12,892 nt of DNA from assembly GCA_964388945.1 (NCBI GenBank), contig CAYMCM010000065.1, positions 1-12,892 on the forward strand. The letters run 5' to 3'. A model generated the notes under the pieces. The model saw only the letters and a list, made by a program, of their open reading frames with translations. It had not been told where the DNA came from and searched no databases. The position numbers were made by a program, and so were the translations under genes. This stretch comes from Roseburia_D sp964388945. Lineage in GTDB: Bacteria > Bacillota > Clostridia > Lachnospirales > Lachnospiraceae. Below are positions 1 through 7,262 of this stretch, piece after piece; the first letter of the stretch is position 1; each line of letters starts with the position of its first letter.

Positions 1-26
1 TATTTATAAAGAGAAAAGTGGGATTT

Positions 27-827
27 ATGAAAGAAAGACTGGATGTATTATTGGTAAACAGGGGACTGGCTGTCTCAAGAGAAAAAGCGAAGACCATGAT
101 CATGGAAGGCAATGTATTTGTTGATGGTCAGCGTGAGGATAAGGCAGGAACGAATTTTGATACGGAGGCAAAGATCGAGATTCACGGCTCCACTTTAAAA
201 TACGTGAGCCGCGGCGGGCTGAAACTGGAAAAGGCAATGAAAAATTTCGGCGTGACGCTGGATGGAAAAATATGCATGGATATTGGGGCATCCACAGGAG
301 GTTTTACCGATTGTATGCTGCAAAATGGTGCGATCAAGGTTTATGCGGTTGATGTCGGGTACGGACAGTTTGCATGGAAATTAAGACAGGATCCGCGTGT
401 GGTATGCATGGAAAAAACGAACATCCGCTATGTGACGCCGGAAGACATTGATGACCGGTTAGATTTTGCTTCGGTCGATGTCTCTTTTATTTCGCTGACC
501 AAGGTACTTGGACCGGCACAGGCACTGTTAAAAGAAGACGGACAGATGGTCTGTCTGATCAAACCGCAGTTTGAAGCAGGCAGGGAAAAAGTCGGGAAAA
601 AAGGCGTGGTGCGTGATAAAAAGGTACATAAAGAGGTCATTGAAAAGGTGATTGACTTTGCACTTGACCTCGGATTTTTAGTACGGAATCTGGAATTTTC
701 CCCGATCAAAGGACCGGAAGGAAATATTGAATATCTGGTATATCTTGAAAATGGTACAGATGGGGCAAAGGAGGAGTCCGTGGATATTGATGTCGTAGTG
801 GAAGCGGCACATGCGGAGCTTGCATAG
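27..827 (+). CDS. tlyA: TlyA-family rRNA 2'-O-methyltransferase (YqxC/hemolysin A-like)
   Basis: S4 RNA-binding domain fused to a FtsJ/RrmJ-type SAM-dependent methyltransferase, 266 residues from the ATG at 27. The S4 domain covers about residues 2-60 (MKERLDVLLVNRGL, then SREKAK), followed by YVSRGGLKL (59-67). The SAM-binding loop is DIGASTGGFTDC (85-96). DVSFISL (151-157), KPQFEAG (179-185) and GPEGNIEYL (229-237) are also family blocks. Characterised TlyA proteins of actinobacteria and Campylobacter 2'-O-methylate 16S and 23S rRNA; the clostridial target is inferred. A GTG at 18 is in frame, but the ATG at 27 fits the family N-terminus better and has a purine-rich GTGGGA stretch just upstream. 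The stop is only 2 bases from nadK, so the two are translated from one mRNA. No promoter is visible in the first 26 bases, so transcription probably comes from upstream, where dxs often sits in relatives. Confidence 0.93.
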   Translation: MKERLDVLLVNRGLAVSREKAKTMIMEGNVFVDGQREDKAGTNFDTEAKIEIHGSTLKYVSRGGLKLEKAMKNFGVTLDGKICMDIGASTGGFTDCMLQNGAIKVYAVDVGYGQFAWKLRQDPRVVCMEKTNIRYVTPEDIDDRLDFASVDVSFISLTKVLGPAQALLKEDGQMVCLIKPQFEAGREKVGKKGVVRDKKVHKEVIEKVIDFALDLGFLVRNLEFSPIKGPEGNIEYLVYLENGTDGAKEESVDIDVVVEAAHAELA

Positions 828-829
828 TT

Positions 830-1690
830 ATGAAAAATTTTTATGTCATCACCAATGCAGTCAAGGATGAAGATCTGAAACTGACCAAAAAGATATGTGA
901 TTATATCCGGCTGAAAGGCGGAAACTGTTCCTATCAGGTGAGTGTCATGCCGGGACGCGGAAATTGTCCGCTTTCGCTGGAAGCGATACCAAAAGATACA
1001 GAATGTATACTTGTGATCGGCGGAGACGGTACATTGATCCGGGCAGCCAGGGATACCGTGTCTTTAAAACTGCCGCTTGTCGGGGTCAATCACGGCAATC
1101 TGGGGTATCTCTGTGAATTGGAAGAAGAAAATGTGTATGATGCCATTGAACGGATGTTTGCCGATGATTATGTGTTAGAACACCGCATGATGTTAAGCGG
1201 ATATGCGGTGAAAGACGGCAGTAAGTCAGGAGAGACGGCCGCACTGAATGATATTGTCATTCATCGGAGCGGGGCACTTCAGATTGTAAATCTGGTCGTT
1301 TACGTCAATGGGGAATATCTTTCAGAGTTTATGGCAGACGGTATCATTGCGTCGACTGCAACCGGTTCTACTGCATACAATATGTCGGCAGGCGGGCCGA
1401 TCGTAGATCCGCAGGCAAGCCTGATCTTGATCACTCCGATCAATTCCCATACCTTAAATTCCAAAAGTATTGTGTTGAGCGCAGAGGATGAGATTGTTAT
1501 TGAGATCGGACAGAGGCGAAGCGAGAAGGATGAAGAAGTAGAAGTCAGTTTTGACGGGGATAATCCGGTGCATCTGGAAGTGGGAGACCGGATCGTGATT
1601 CACAAGGCAAAAACCAATACGCAGATTTTAAAGTTGAGCAGAATAAGTTTTCTTGAGATACTCAGAAGGAAAATGCATACTTATGCCTGA
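830..1690 (+). CDS. nadK: NAD kinase (ATP-NAD kinase)
   Basis: Phosphorylates NAD to NADP, the cytosolic entry point of the NADPH pool. The 286 residues match the family length (about 260-300). Diagnostic motifs are GGDGT (64-68) with the catalytic-type aspartate D66, the N140-D141 dinucleotide-binding pair, and the glycine-rich TATGSTAYNMSAGGP block (176-190). FDGD (241-244) lies in the C-terminal beta sandwich. The gene starts 2 bases after tlyA, with CGGAG at 814-818 as a somewhat distant ribosome binding site. It ends in a TGA that shares its A with an upstream ATG (1690) of argR. This placement between tlyA and argR is the usual Clostridia/Bacilli arrangement. Assignment is from motifs; nothing is unusual. 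Confidence 0.96.
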   Translation: MKNFYVITNAVKDEDLKLTKKICDYIRLKGGNCSYQVSVMPGRGNCPLSLEAIPKDTECILVIGGDGTLIRAARDTVSLKLPLVGVNHGNLGYLCELEEENVYDAIERMFADDYVLEHRMMLSGYAVKDGSKSGETAALNDIVIHRSGALQIVNLVVYVNGEYLSEFMADGIIASTATGSTAYNMSAGGPIVDPQASLILITPINSHTLNSKSIVLSAEDEIVIEIGQRRSEKDEEVEVSFDGDNPVHLEVGDRIVIHKAKTNTQILKLSRISFLEILRRKMHTYA

Positions 1691-1691
1691 T

Positions 1692-1696
1692 GGAGG
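1692..1696 (+). promoter_or_regulatory. Ribosome binding site that decides the argR start
   Basis: GGAGG lies 5 bases before the ATG at 1702. It overlaps the first codons of the longer reading frame that opens at 1690, so the ATG at 1702 is the better start, giving the usual ArgR N-terminus MKTSRHAKILELI. Confidence 0.75.
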
Positions 1697-1701
1697 GATA
1701 T

Positions 1702-2154
1702 ATGAAAACAAGCAGACATGCAAAAATATTAGAATTGATCCAGAAAAATGACATAGAGACGCAGGAAGAACTTTCCGCACAGTTGGAGAAAGAAGGCTAC
1801 CATGTTACGCAGGCGACCGTTTCGCGTGATATCCGTGAACTCAAGCTTACCAAGGTGGCATTAAACAGCGGAAAACAAAAATATGTGGCGTTGAATGAGA
1901 CATCCGAAGATCTGACCGGAAAGTATACCAGAGTATTCCGCGAAGGATTTGTATCGATGGATATGGCACAAAATATACTGATCATCAAAACAGTATCCGG
2001 CATGGCAATGGCAGTGGCTGCGGCACTTGATCATATGGATTGTCATGAGATCGTGGGAAGTATTGCCGGAGACGATACGATCATGTGTGCGGTTCGCACC
2101 GTGGATGATACTGTTTCTTTGATGGGAAGACTCCGTAAACTGTTAGAGCAGTAA
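1702..2154 (+). CDS. argR: Arginine repressor ArgR/AhrC
   Basis: Hexameric transcription factor that, with arginine as co-repressor, controls arginine biosynthesis and catabolism. The 150 residues are the normal family length. The N-terminal winged helix (about 1-68) carries the ArgR recognition signature ATVSRDIRELKL (38-49). The C-terminal oligomerisation and arginine-binding domain (about 75-150) has GMAMAVAAALDH (100-111) and the conserved GSIAGDDT block (119-126), whose aspartates contact arginine in characterised homologues. It nearly abuts nadK and lies 33 bases before recN; argR/ahrC-recN adjacency is ancient in Firmicutes. No ARG-box was recognised nearby, and no arginine biosynthesis genes are in this window, so its targets lie elsewhere. 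Confidence 0.96.
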   Translation: MKTSRHAKILELIQKNDIETQEELSAQLEKEGYHVTQATVSRDIRELKLTKVALNSGKQKYVALNETSEDLTGKYTRVFREGFVSMDMAQNILIIKTVSGMAMAVAAALDHMDCHEIVGSIAGDDTIMCAVRTVDDTVSLMGRLRKLLEQ

Positions 2155-2187
2155 GGCAAAGGGGAACGAAAAGAAAAAGGAGAGTAT

Positions 2188-3882
2188 ATGTTACGCAGCT
2201 TACATGTAAAAAATCTTGCACTGATTGATGAGGCAGAAGTTGAGTTTGGAGAGGGATTAAACATTCTTTCCGGTGAGACCGGTGCTGGAAAATCGATTAT
2301 TATCGGTTCCATAAATCTTGCACTGGGGGGGAAAGTGCAAAAAGAAATGCTGCGGGAGAATGCTGATGCAGCATTGGTGGAACTGATCTTCGAGGTGACA
2401 GATGAGAGCGTAAAGGCGGCGCTGGAAGCAATGGATATTCCATTGGAGGAAGATATGCTCATCATGAGCAGAAAGATCTCCGGCGGACGCAGTGTGGCAA
2501 GGATCAACGGAGAGACCGTTCCGGCTTCCAGAGTGAAGGAGGCTGCTGCACTGCTCATTGATATTCACGGACAGCATGAACATCAGTCTCTCTTATCAAA
2601 GAAAAAGCATCTTGAGATTCTGGATGATTATGCAAAAGCGGAGCTTTTAAAGCCGAAGGAAAAATTGAAAAAAGATTACAGATCCTATCGCACGATCACG
2701 GAAGAACTGGAAAATAGTTCTATGGATGAGGAGCAGAGACTGCGGGAACTCTCATTTTTAGAGTATGAATGGCAGGAGATTGCGGAGGCGCAACTGACAC
2801 CCGGAGAGGATGAAGCGTTAGAGTGTGATTATCGAAAGTTTGCTAATGGTAAAAAGATCGTAGAGGCACTGGGTCATGCATATGAATACACCAAGGGTGG
2901 AGCGGATGGAGCATCCGATCTGATCTCTCGTTCACTGCGGGAGCTTTCTGCAGTTGCTGATTTTGATCAGACCGTACAGGGATTTTCAGAAGAACTGCTT
3001 GAGATTGATAATCTGCTCAGTGATTTTAACCGGGAGGTCTCAGATTATTTGCAAGAGGCAGATTTTGATGAGGAACATTTCTTTGAGACGGAAAAGCGTT
3101 TGGATCTCATCAATCATTTGAAATCAAAATATGGAGATACATTAGAGCAGATTTTGGAAGGACAGCACAGGCGCGAAGAGAAGATCGAACAGCTGAAAGA
3201 TCATGATGTCTATGTTGAGCGGCTGAGGGAAGAACAAAAAAGGGCAGAGAAAGTATTTCTTTCAGATTGTGTGCAGGTATCAGAGATCCGAAAAAAATAT
3301 GCAAAAAAGCTGACAGCAGAAGTGCAGGCGGCACTGATCGACTTAAACTTTCTGGATGTCCGTTTTTCTATGGAGTTTAGCGAGGCGGACACCTTCAATG
3401 GAAATGGAATGGATGAGGCGGAGTTTTTAATCTCCACAAATCCGGGAGAACCGCTAAAGCCGCTCTCGAAAGTTGCTTCCGGCGGTGAACTTTCCAGAAT
3501 CATGCTTGCGATGAAGGCGGTGCTTGCGGAAAATGATTCCATCGGGACACTGATCTTTGATGAGATCGATGCCGGTATCAGCGGGCGGACAGCGCAGATG
3601 GTATCTGAAAAAATGAATGTGATCGGAAAAAGGCATCAGGTCATCTGCATTACGCATCTGCCGCAGATCGCAGCGATGGCGGATGTGCATTTTTTGATTG
3701 AAAAAGCAGTATTTGGAAAAAATACAGTTTCCACGATACGGCCGCTTGAGATGGAAGAAAGCGTGTCCGAACTGGCACGTATGATCGGCGGCGTGGCAAT
3801 TACCGATCGAGTTTTGGAGAGTGCGCGCGAAATGAAAGAATTAGCATTACATGAAAAAAAATCCAAGACTGAAAAAAAGTAA
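2188..3882 (+). CDS. recN: DNA repair protein RecN (SMC-like ATPase)
   Basis: SMC-related ATPase recruited early to double-strand breaks, where it helps hold and pair broken ends before RecA-mediated recombination. The 564 residues match the 550-580 of known RecN. The N-terminal ATPase half has Walker A GETGAGKS (29-36) and the RecN-typical DIHGQHEHQSLL (125-136). A long charged coiled-coil region rich in E, K, L and R occupies about 140-380. The C-terminal half has the ABC signature SGGELSR (431-437) and Walker B LIFDEIDAGISG (455-466). The start ATG has AGGAG about 6 bases upstream. It is the last gene of the tlyA operon and is followed directly by an intrinsic terminator. No LexA/SOS box was recognised, and the gene appears to be driven as part of the operon. 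Confidence 0.97.
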   Translation: MLRSLHVKNLALIDEAEVEFGEGLNILSGETGAGKSIIIGSINLALGGKVQKEMLRENADAALVELIFEVTDESVKAALEAMDIPLEEDMLIMSRKISGGRSVARINGETVPASRVKEAAALLIDIHGQHEHQSLLSKKKHLEILDDYAKAELLKPKEKLKKDYRSYRTITEELENSSMDEEQRLRELSFLEYEWQEIAEAQLTPGEDEALECDYRKFANGKKIVEALGHAYEYTKGGADGASDLISRSLRELSAVADFDQTVQGFSEELLEIDNLLSDFNREVSDYLQEADFDEEHFFETEKRLDLINHLKSKYGDTLEQILEGQHRREEKIEQLKDHDVYVERLREEQKRAEKVFLSDCVQVSEIRKKYAKKLTAEVQAALIDLNFLDVRFSMEFSEADTFNGNGMDEAEFLISTNPGEPLKPLSKVASGGELSRIMLAMKAVLAENDSIGTLIFDEIDAGISGRTAQMVSEKMNVIGKRHQVICITHLPQIAAMADVHFLIEKAVFGKNTVSTIRPLEMEESVSELARMIGGVAITDRVLESAREMKELALHEKKSKTEKK

Positions 3883-3895
3883 AATTCACATACTA
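3867..3895 (+). promoter_or_regulatory. Candidate forespore sigma-G-type promoter for spoIVB
   Basis: CATACTA (3889-3895) matches the sigma-G -10 consensus CATWMTA at every position. GACTG (3867-3871), 17 bases upstream, matches 4 of 5 positions of the -35 GHATR. Known spoIVB genes are switched on in the forespore by sigma-G. Predicted initiation near 3902 lies inside the recN terminator, so the first A/G-rich part of its 5' arm would be absent from the spoIVB transcript and only a short hairpin would remain. This is pattern matching only; a chance match in AT-rich DNA is possible. Confidence 0.4.
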
Positions 3896-3926
3896 AAAGG
3901 AGATATGGAGATTCATATCTCCTTTT
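3895..3926 (+). terminator. Rho-independent terminator after recN
   Basis: The arms AAAAGGAGATATG (3895-3907) and CATATCTCCTTTT (3914-3926) are perfectly complementary around the 6-base loop GAGATT. The run of T continues to 3928. It begins 12 bases after the recN stop and closes the housekeeping operon, separating it from spoIVB. Confidence 0.9.
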
Positions 3927-3970
3927 TTGTAATGGGACGAGGAAAATACAGTGGGATAGGATGTGGATTT

Positions 3971-5239
3971 ATGCTTGCAAAGATACAAAAGGGAATACAA
4001 AAAATTGCAGAGGCAGGATTTTTTGCACTGCTTTTTTTTGCATGGTATTCACTGGAAAATGAGATTCCGGGTGAGATTAATGTGATCGCCGGAGAAGAGG
4101 GGCAGTTTGACTTTGATGTTCCAGTCACGATGACGGCAGAAGATAAAGTGTTGGATGTTTTTGACAATATGGCACCGCAGGCAGGGAATGAAGAGATCCG
4201 GATAAAGAAAGATGAGGTTTATCAGATCACGGATGGCACGAGTACGGGATTTTCCATGACCTGCAAATTATTTGGCGTCATACCCGTAAAACAGGTAGAG
4301 GTACATGTCGTGGAGGAGAAACAGTTAGTGCCGGGTGGACTGCCGATCGGGATCTATGTCAAGACGGACGGTATCCTTGTGATCGGCACCGGAAGCATAT
4401 CAGGAACCGACGGTATCAGCCATGAGCCGGCAGCCACACTGATAAAGAGCGGGGATTATATCTGTTCTGTCAATGGAAAAAATGTTTCAAATAAAAAAGA
4501 ACTTGCAAAGCTGGTAAATGACTGCGGAACAGACAAAATAGATCTCGGTATACGAAGAAAAGAAGAAATGATCGATGTGTTTGTAACTCCGGTGCTTTCC
4601 GAGGATGGAAGCTATAAGCTTGGAATCTGGGTACGGGATGATCTTGCGGGAATTGGGACGATGACGTATCTGACGGAGGAACTTTCCTATGGAGCGTTGG
4701 GGCATGGTGTGAATGATGCGGACACCAGTTCGCTGCTTGAGATGCGGGACGGATCACTATATCAGACAGACATCGTAGATATCGTGAAAGGAGAACATGG
4801 AACGCCCGGAGAGCTAACGGGAGTCATCAACTACCGCAAAGAGTATTATCTTGGCAGTATCGGAAGCAATTCGGAGGTTGGTATCCGGGGAAAACTGGAA
4901 CAGGTTCCGGTACAGCTTGCGGATGTGGAGCCGGTTTCGGTCGGATTAAAGCAGGAGATTGAGATCGGAAAAGCAGAGATTGTCTGTGAATTGAACGGAC
5001 AGCGTAAGAATTATGAAATCGCGATCACAGAAGTAAATTACAGTGAGTCAAAGGATAAACGGGAAATTGTGTTTGAAGTAACAGATCCGGAACTGTTAGC
5101 AACTACGGGCGGGATCGTACAGGGGATGAGCGGAGCACCGATCCTGCAGAATGGAAAGATCATCGGTGCGGTCACACATGTATATATTAATAATCCGACA
5201 AAAGGCTATGGCATTTTTATTGAGGAGATGTTAGAATAA
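3971..5239 (+). CDS. spoIVB: SpoIVB peptidase (stage IV sporulation signalling protease)
   Basis: Serine protease of family S55, exported from the forespore into the intermembrane space, where it cleaves SpoIVFA to start pro-sigma-K processing. From the ATG at 3971 it has 422 residues, against 426 in B. subtilis. A single N-terminal membrane anchor lies at about 13-27. A PDZ domain covers about 125-205. The S55 domain carries GALGHGVND with H245, TDPELL with D372, and GMSGAP with S387. The spacing matches the B. subtilis triad H236/D363/S378 (each +9), so the catalytic residues appear intact. The frame is open back to 3851 inside recN, but those codons cross the recN terminator and have no ribosome binding site. 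The chosen ATG has AGGA at 3958-3961. The downstream 213-residue gene starts 22 bases after the stop and is probably co-transcribed. Confidence 0.95.
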   Translation: MLAKIQKGIQKIAEAGFFALLFFAWYSLENEIPGEINVIAGEEGQFDFDVPVTMTAEDKVLDVFDNMAPQAGNEEIRIKKDEVYQITDGTSTGFSMTCKLFGVIPVKQVEVHVVEEKQLVPGGLPIGIYVKTDGILVIGTGSISGTDGISHEPAATLIKSGDYICSVNGKNVSNKKELAKLVNDCGTDKIDLGIRRKEEMIDVFVTPVLSEDGSYKLGIWVRDDLAGIGTMTYLTEELSYGALGHGVNDADTSSLLEMRDGSLYQTDIVDIVKGEHGTPGELTGVINYRKEYYLGSIGSNSEVGIRGKLEQVPVQLADVEPVSVGLKQEIEIGKAEIVCELNGQRKNYEIAITEVNYSESKDKREIVFEVTDPELLATTGGIVQGMSGAPILQNGKIIGAVTHVYINNPTKGYGIFIEEMLE

Positions 5240-5261
5240 ACAAATATGGGGGACAACAGCC

Positions 5262-5903
5262 ATGATAGACAAAATTGACGGGGGAAGCCCGTATGATTAT
5301 TCGAAAGTAACAAATAAGCGCCAGGCAGGTATTCAAGCTTATGATACAGCCTGGCAGAATGTGGTTTCAGGAAAAGAAAAGTCAGATGATTCCGGGGTGA
5401 TCGTAGATATTGCCACAGACCGCAGACAGAAGAAAACAGAAAAAGAATCGGAACAAACAGCAGCGCAAAGAACAGCAGAATCGCAAAGCAGTGGATTTAC
5501 CTGGGAACAGATCAAAGAATCTGTCCGTTCCATGATCGCATTTTTAAAAGAAACCTGGAGAACGATCTGGGAGGATGCACCTGCCGCACAGACTAAACCG
5601 CAAATGGCAGATGAGATCGCATCAGAAGGACAGGTAGATAATGCAGAGCAGATCGCGGCGGAGAATGAAGCATGGGCGGATAAACGGATCGAGGAAGCGG
5701 AAAAGCAGGTGCAGATGCAGGCAGTGCTAAAGAGCAGAAATCTCGATTCACTGGCTGCGATTTTAAGTGAGAACGGAAAGAAACGCCTTGCAAAGAATAC
5801 GACACTGCTTACGACTTATGACAGGCGGGGAAGGATCGTGGATATTGAGGAAGCGGAGCGGGAGCGTATCCTGCATGGCGATAAGAATTTTATCAAACTC
5901 TAA
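5262..5903 (+). CDS. Unrecognised 213-residue protein downstream of spoIVB
   Basis: I do not recognise a named family. The protein has 213 residues, is hydrophilic, and shows no signal peptide or clear membrane span. The N-terminus is polar (MIDKIDGGSPYDYSKVTN). A low-complexity linker rich in K, E, Q, S and T spans about 52-78. A possible amphipathic helix with several tryptophans (FTWEQIKESVRSMIAFLKETW) spans about 79-106. A charged helical or coiled-coil stretch spans about 112-160. The C-terminal block is compact and well formed, with NTTLLTTYDRRGRIVDI (179-195) and a final HGDKNFIKL. Start support is GGGGGA at 5248-5253, about 8 bases before the ATG. It follows spoIVB by 22 bases with no terminator between, so forespore co-expression is plausible. 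The promoter of the next operon begins 4 bases past its stop. Codon use looks like its neighbours. Confidence 0.85.
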   Translation: MIDKIDGGSPYDYSKVTNKRQAGIQAYDTAWQNVVSGKEKSDDSGVIVDIATDRRQKKTEKESEQTAAQRTAESQSSGFTWEQIKESVRSMIAFLKETWRTIWEDAPAAQTKPQMADEIASEGQVDNAEQIAAENEAWADKRIEEAEKQVQMQAVLKSRNLDSLAAILSENGKKRLAKNTTLLTTYDRRGRIVDIEEAERERILHGDKNFIKL

Positions 5904-5906
5904 TTG

Positions 5907-5936
5907 TTGACAGATGCAAAAACCGTATGTTATGAT
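5907..5936 (+). promoter_or_regulatory. Vegetative (sigma-A) promoter of the riboswitch-controlled operon
   Basis: TTGACA (5907-5912, perfect -35) and TATGAT (5931-5936, 5 of 6 positions of -10) are separated by 18 bases. Initiation is expected near 5942-5944, exactly at the 5' edge of the structured leader. Confidence 0.85.
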
Positions 5937-5941
5937 GAAAC

Positions 5942-6038
5942 AAATATGAGGGAGTAGTTCATAGCGCAGGCTATTATGCATTTCGTCATCACGTTGAAAA
6001 ACCGGGATGCATACTGAAATAAGAACGAGACTTTTATT
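5942..6038 (+). ncRNA. yybP-ykoY family (Mn2+) riboswitch aptamer
   Basis: The leader contains the conserved pieces of the yybP-ykoY element in order: GGGAGTAG (5950-5957), TCGTCATCACG (5983-5993), ACCGG (6001-6005) and GAGACTTT (6027-6034). Pairings found by eye: P1 5943-5950 with 6031-6038 (one mismatch, one G-U); a second helix GTTC/GAAC (5957-5960 with 6023-6026); a small hairpin ATAGC/GCTAT (5961-5965 with 5970-5974); and a long leg ATGCAT/ATGCAT (5976-5981 with 6007-6012) enclosing the conserved TCGTCATCACG and ACCGG. Characterised members bind Mn2+ and switch on metal exporters. The P1 3' strand (6031-6038) is also the 5' arm of the following terminator, so metal binding should favour P1 and read-through (an ON switch). 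Family assignment is from memory of the consensus, not a covariance search. Confidence 0.85.
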
Positions 6039-6071
6039 GCATTTTTTTGTGCAGTAAAAGTCTCAATTTTT
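6027..6071 (+). terminator. Riboswitch expression-platform terminator
   Basis: GAGACTTTTATTGCA (6027-6041) pairs with TGCAGTAAAAGTCTC (6050-6064) over 15 pairs, with one G-T wobble, around an 8-base T-rich loop. It is followed by AA and TTTTT (6067-6071). Its 5' arm overlaps the 3' strand of aptamer P1, so the two structures exclude each other. Confidence 0.88.
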
Positions 6072-6110
6072 ATCTGAAAACAAAAAATCAGACAAAAAAC
6101 GGAGGTAAGC

Positions 6111-7262
6111 ATGAAAGAAATTTACAAAAAAGCATTCGTGAATGTGCTGTTTACTGTTTTTGTGGCAGTATTGCTGGTCATTCTGGTTCCCAAAATCTGG
6201 ATCTATTTTCTGCCATTTTTGATCGCATGGCTGATCGCGGCGTGTGCATGTCCGATCGTGCATTTTCTTGAAAAGAAAATCCGGCTGAAGCGGAAAATGG
6301 GTTCCGTCATTGTTATCGTGGCAGTGATCGCTGCAATCGTTCTTCTGTTTTACGGGCTCATTGCGACACTGGTGCATCAGCTTATTGGATGGACCCAAAG
6401 CCTTCCGGATCTGCTTGAAGAGTTGAGCAGTGTGATGCAGGTACTGATCGATCAGTTGACAAAATGGGGGATATTAGAGGACGCCAATATTCAGAATATC
6501 ACGGAAAAATTCGGAAACCAGATACTCTCTGCAATATCAGGGCTGGCGGATGGCGGGAGCAAGGTTGCGTTTTCTGCGGTCAGTGGATTGACTAAGCAGG
6601 TTCCAATGGTCATGATCGGTCTGTTTGTGTGCCTGATATCTGCATATTTTTTTGTGGCGGAGAAACAGGAAAATGAAGAATTATTGAAAAAGCTGATACC
6701 GGAATCCATCCAGAGAAACTGGAAAATATTTACGGGAAGTTCGAAAAAGGCATTTGGAGGATATATCAAAGCGCAGGTGAAGATCGAACTGTGGATCTAT
6801 CTTGTGCTTGTTATCGGATTATTTATCCTCCGGGTGGATTATGCACTTGTAGTAGCGTTTATCATTGCTTTTTTGGATTTCCTTCCGATTCTCGGTGCAG
6901 GGATCGTTATGATACCGTGGGCAATAGTGGAACTGATCTGTGCGAATTATAGGATGGCAGTGGGACTTCTTATTATATGGGGAGCAACACAGTTACTGCG
7001 TCAGATGATCCAGCCAAAATATGTTGGAGAATCGATCGGTATTCAACCGCTTCCGACACTGATCCTTCTGTATTTCGGATACTGTGTCGGAGGTATGGCG
7101 GGGCTGATCCTTGCCATTCCGGTTGGGTATGTTTTACTGAATCTGTATAAAGCAGGTCTGTTTGACACGCCGGTTCAAAGTGTGAAAATTCTGCTGAAGG
7201 GATTTAATTCCTATCGAAAACTTGATAAAGAAGAGGAAAAAGAAAATGAAAAAGATACTTGA
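6111..7262 (+). CDS. AI-2E family (PF01594) permease, YtvI-like
   Basis: Polytopic membrane protein of the AI-2E/UPF0118 family, 383 residues. Hydrophobic segments lie at about 9-27, 30-50, 63-90, 165-183, 224-240, 243-275, 281-295 and 313-345. The 90-165 interval is a soluble, helical family-typical domain. Family hallmarks are GGYIKAQ (216-222), DFLPILGAGIVMIPW (256-270) and QPKYVGESIGIQPLPTL (301-317). The arrangement resembles the sporulation protein YtvI. Members have been linked to autoinducer-2 export and to Na+/H+ antiport; substrate is not readable from sequence. The ribosome binding site GGAGG is at 6102-6106. Expression is controlled by the upstream promoter and Mn2+-type riboswitch, so a role in Mn2+ or metal-stress efflux is a reasonable inference. 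The tail is very charged (KEEEKENEKDT), and its last 17 bases overlap the next gene. Confidence 0.88.
   Translation: MKEIYKKAFVNVLFTVFVAVLLVILVPKIWIYFLPFLIAWLIAACACPIVHFLEKKIRLKRKMGSVIVIVAVIAAIVLLFYGLIATLVHQLIGWTQSLPDLLEELSSVMQVLIDQLTKWGILEDANIQNITEKFGNQILSAISGLADGGSKVAFSAVSGLTKQVPMVMIGLFVCLISAYFFVAEKQENEELLKKLIPESIQRNWKIFTGSSKKAFGGYIKAQVKIELWIYLVLVIGLFILRVDYALVVAFIIAFLDFLPILGAGIVMIPWAIVELICANYRMAVGLLIIWGATQLLRQMIQPKYVGESIGIQPLPTLILLYFGYCVGGMAGLILAIPVGYVLLNLYKAGLFDTPVQSVKILLKGFNSYRKLDKEEEKENEKDT

Noticed and set aside
2043..2558. 171-residue open frame antisense to argR and recN
   Set aside because: It lies opposite two certain genes, has S/P/F-rich shadow composition, and has no ribosome binding site or family motif.
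3939..3948. GAGGAAAATA resembling a sigma-F -10 upstream of spoIVB
   Set aside because: It fits 9 of 10 positions, but no -35 with correct spacing precedes it; the sigma-G candidate is better supported.
3851..3970. N-terminal extension of SpoIVB overlapping recN
   Set aside because: It would cross the recN terminator, has no ribosome binding site, and adds 40 residues beyond the family length.
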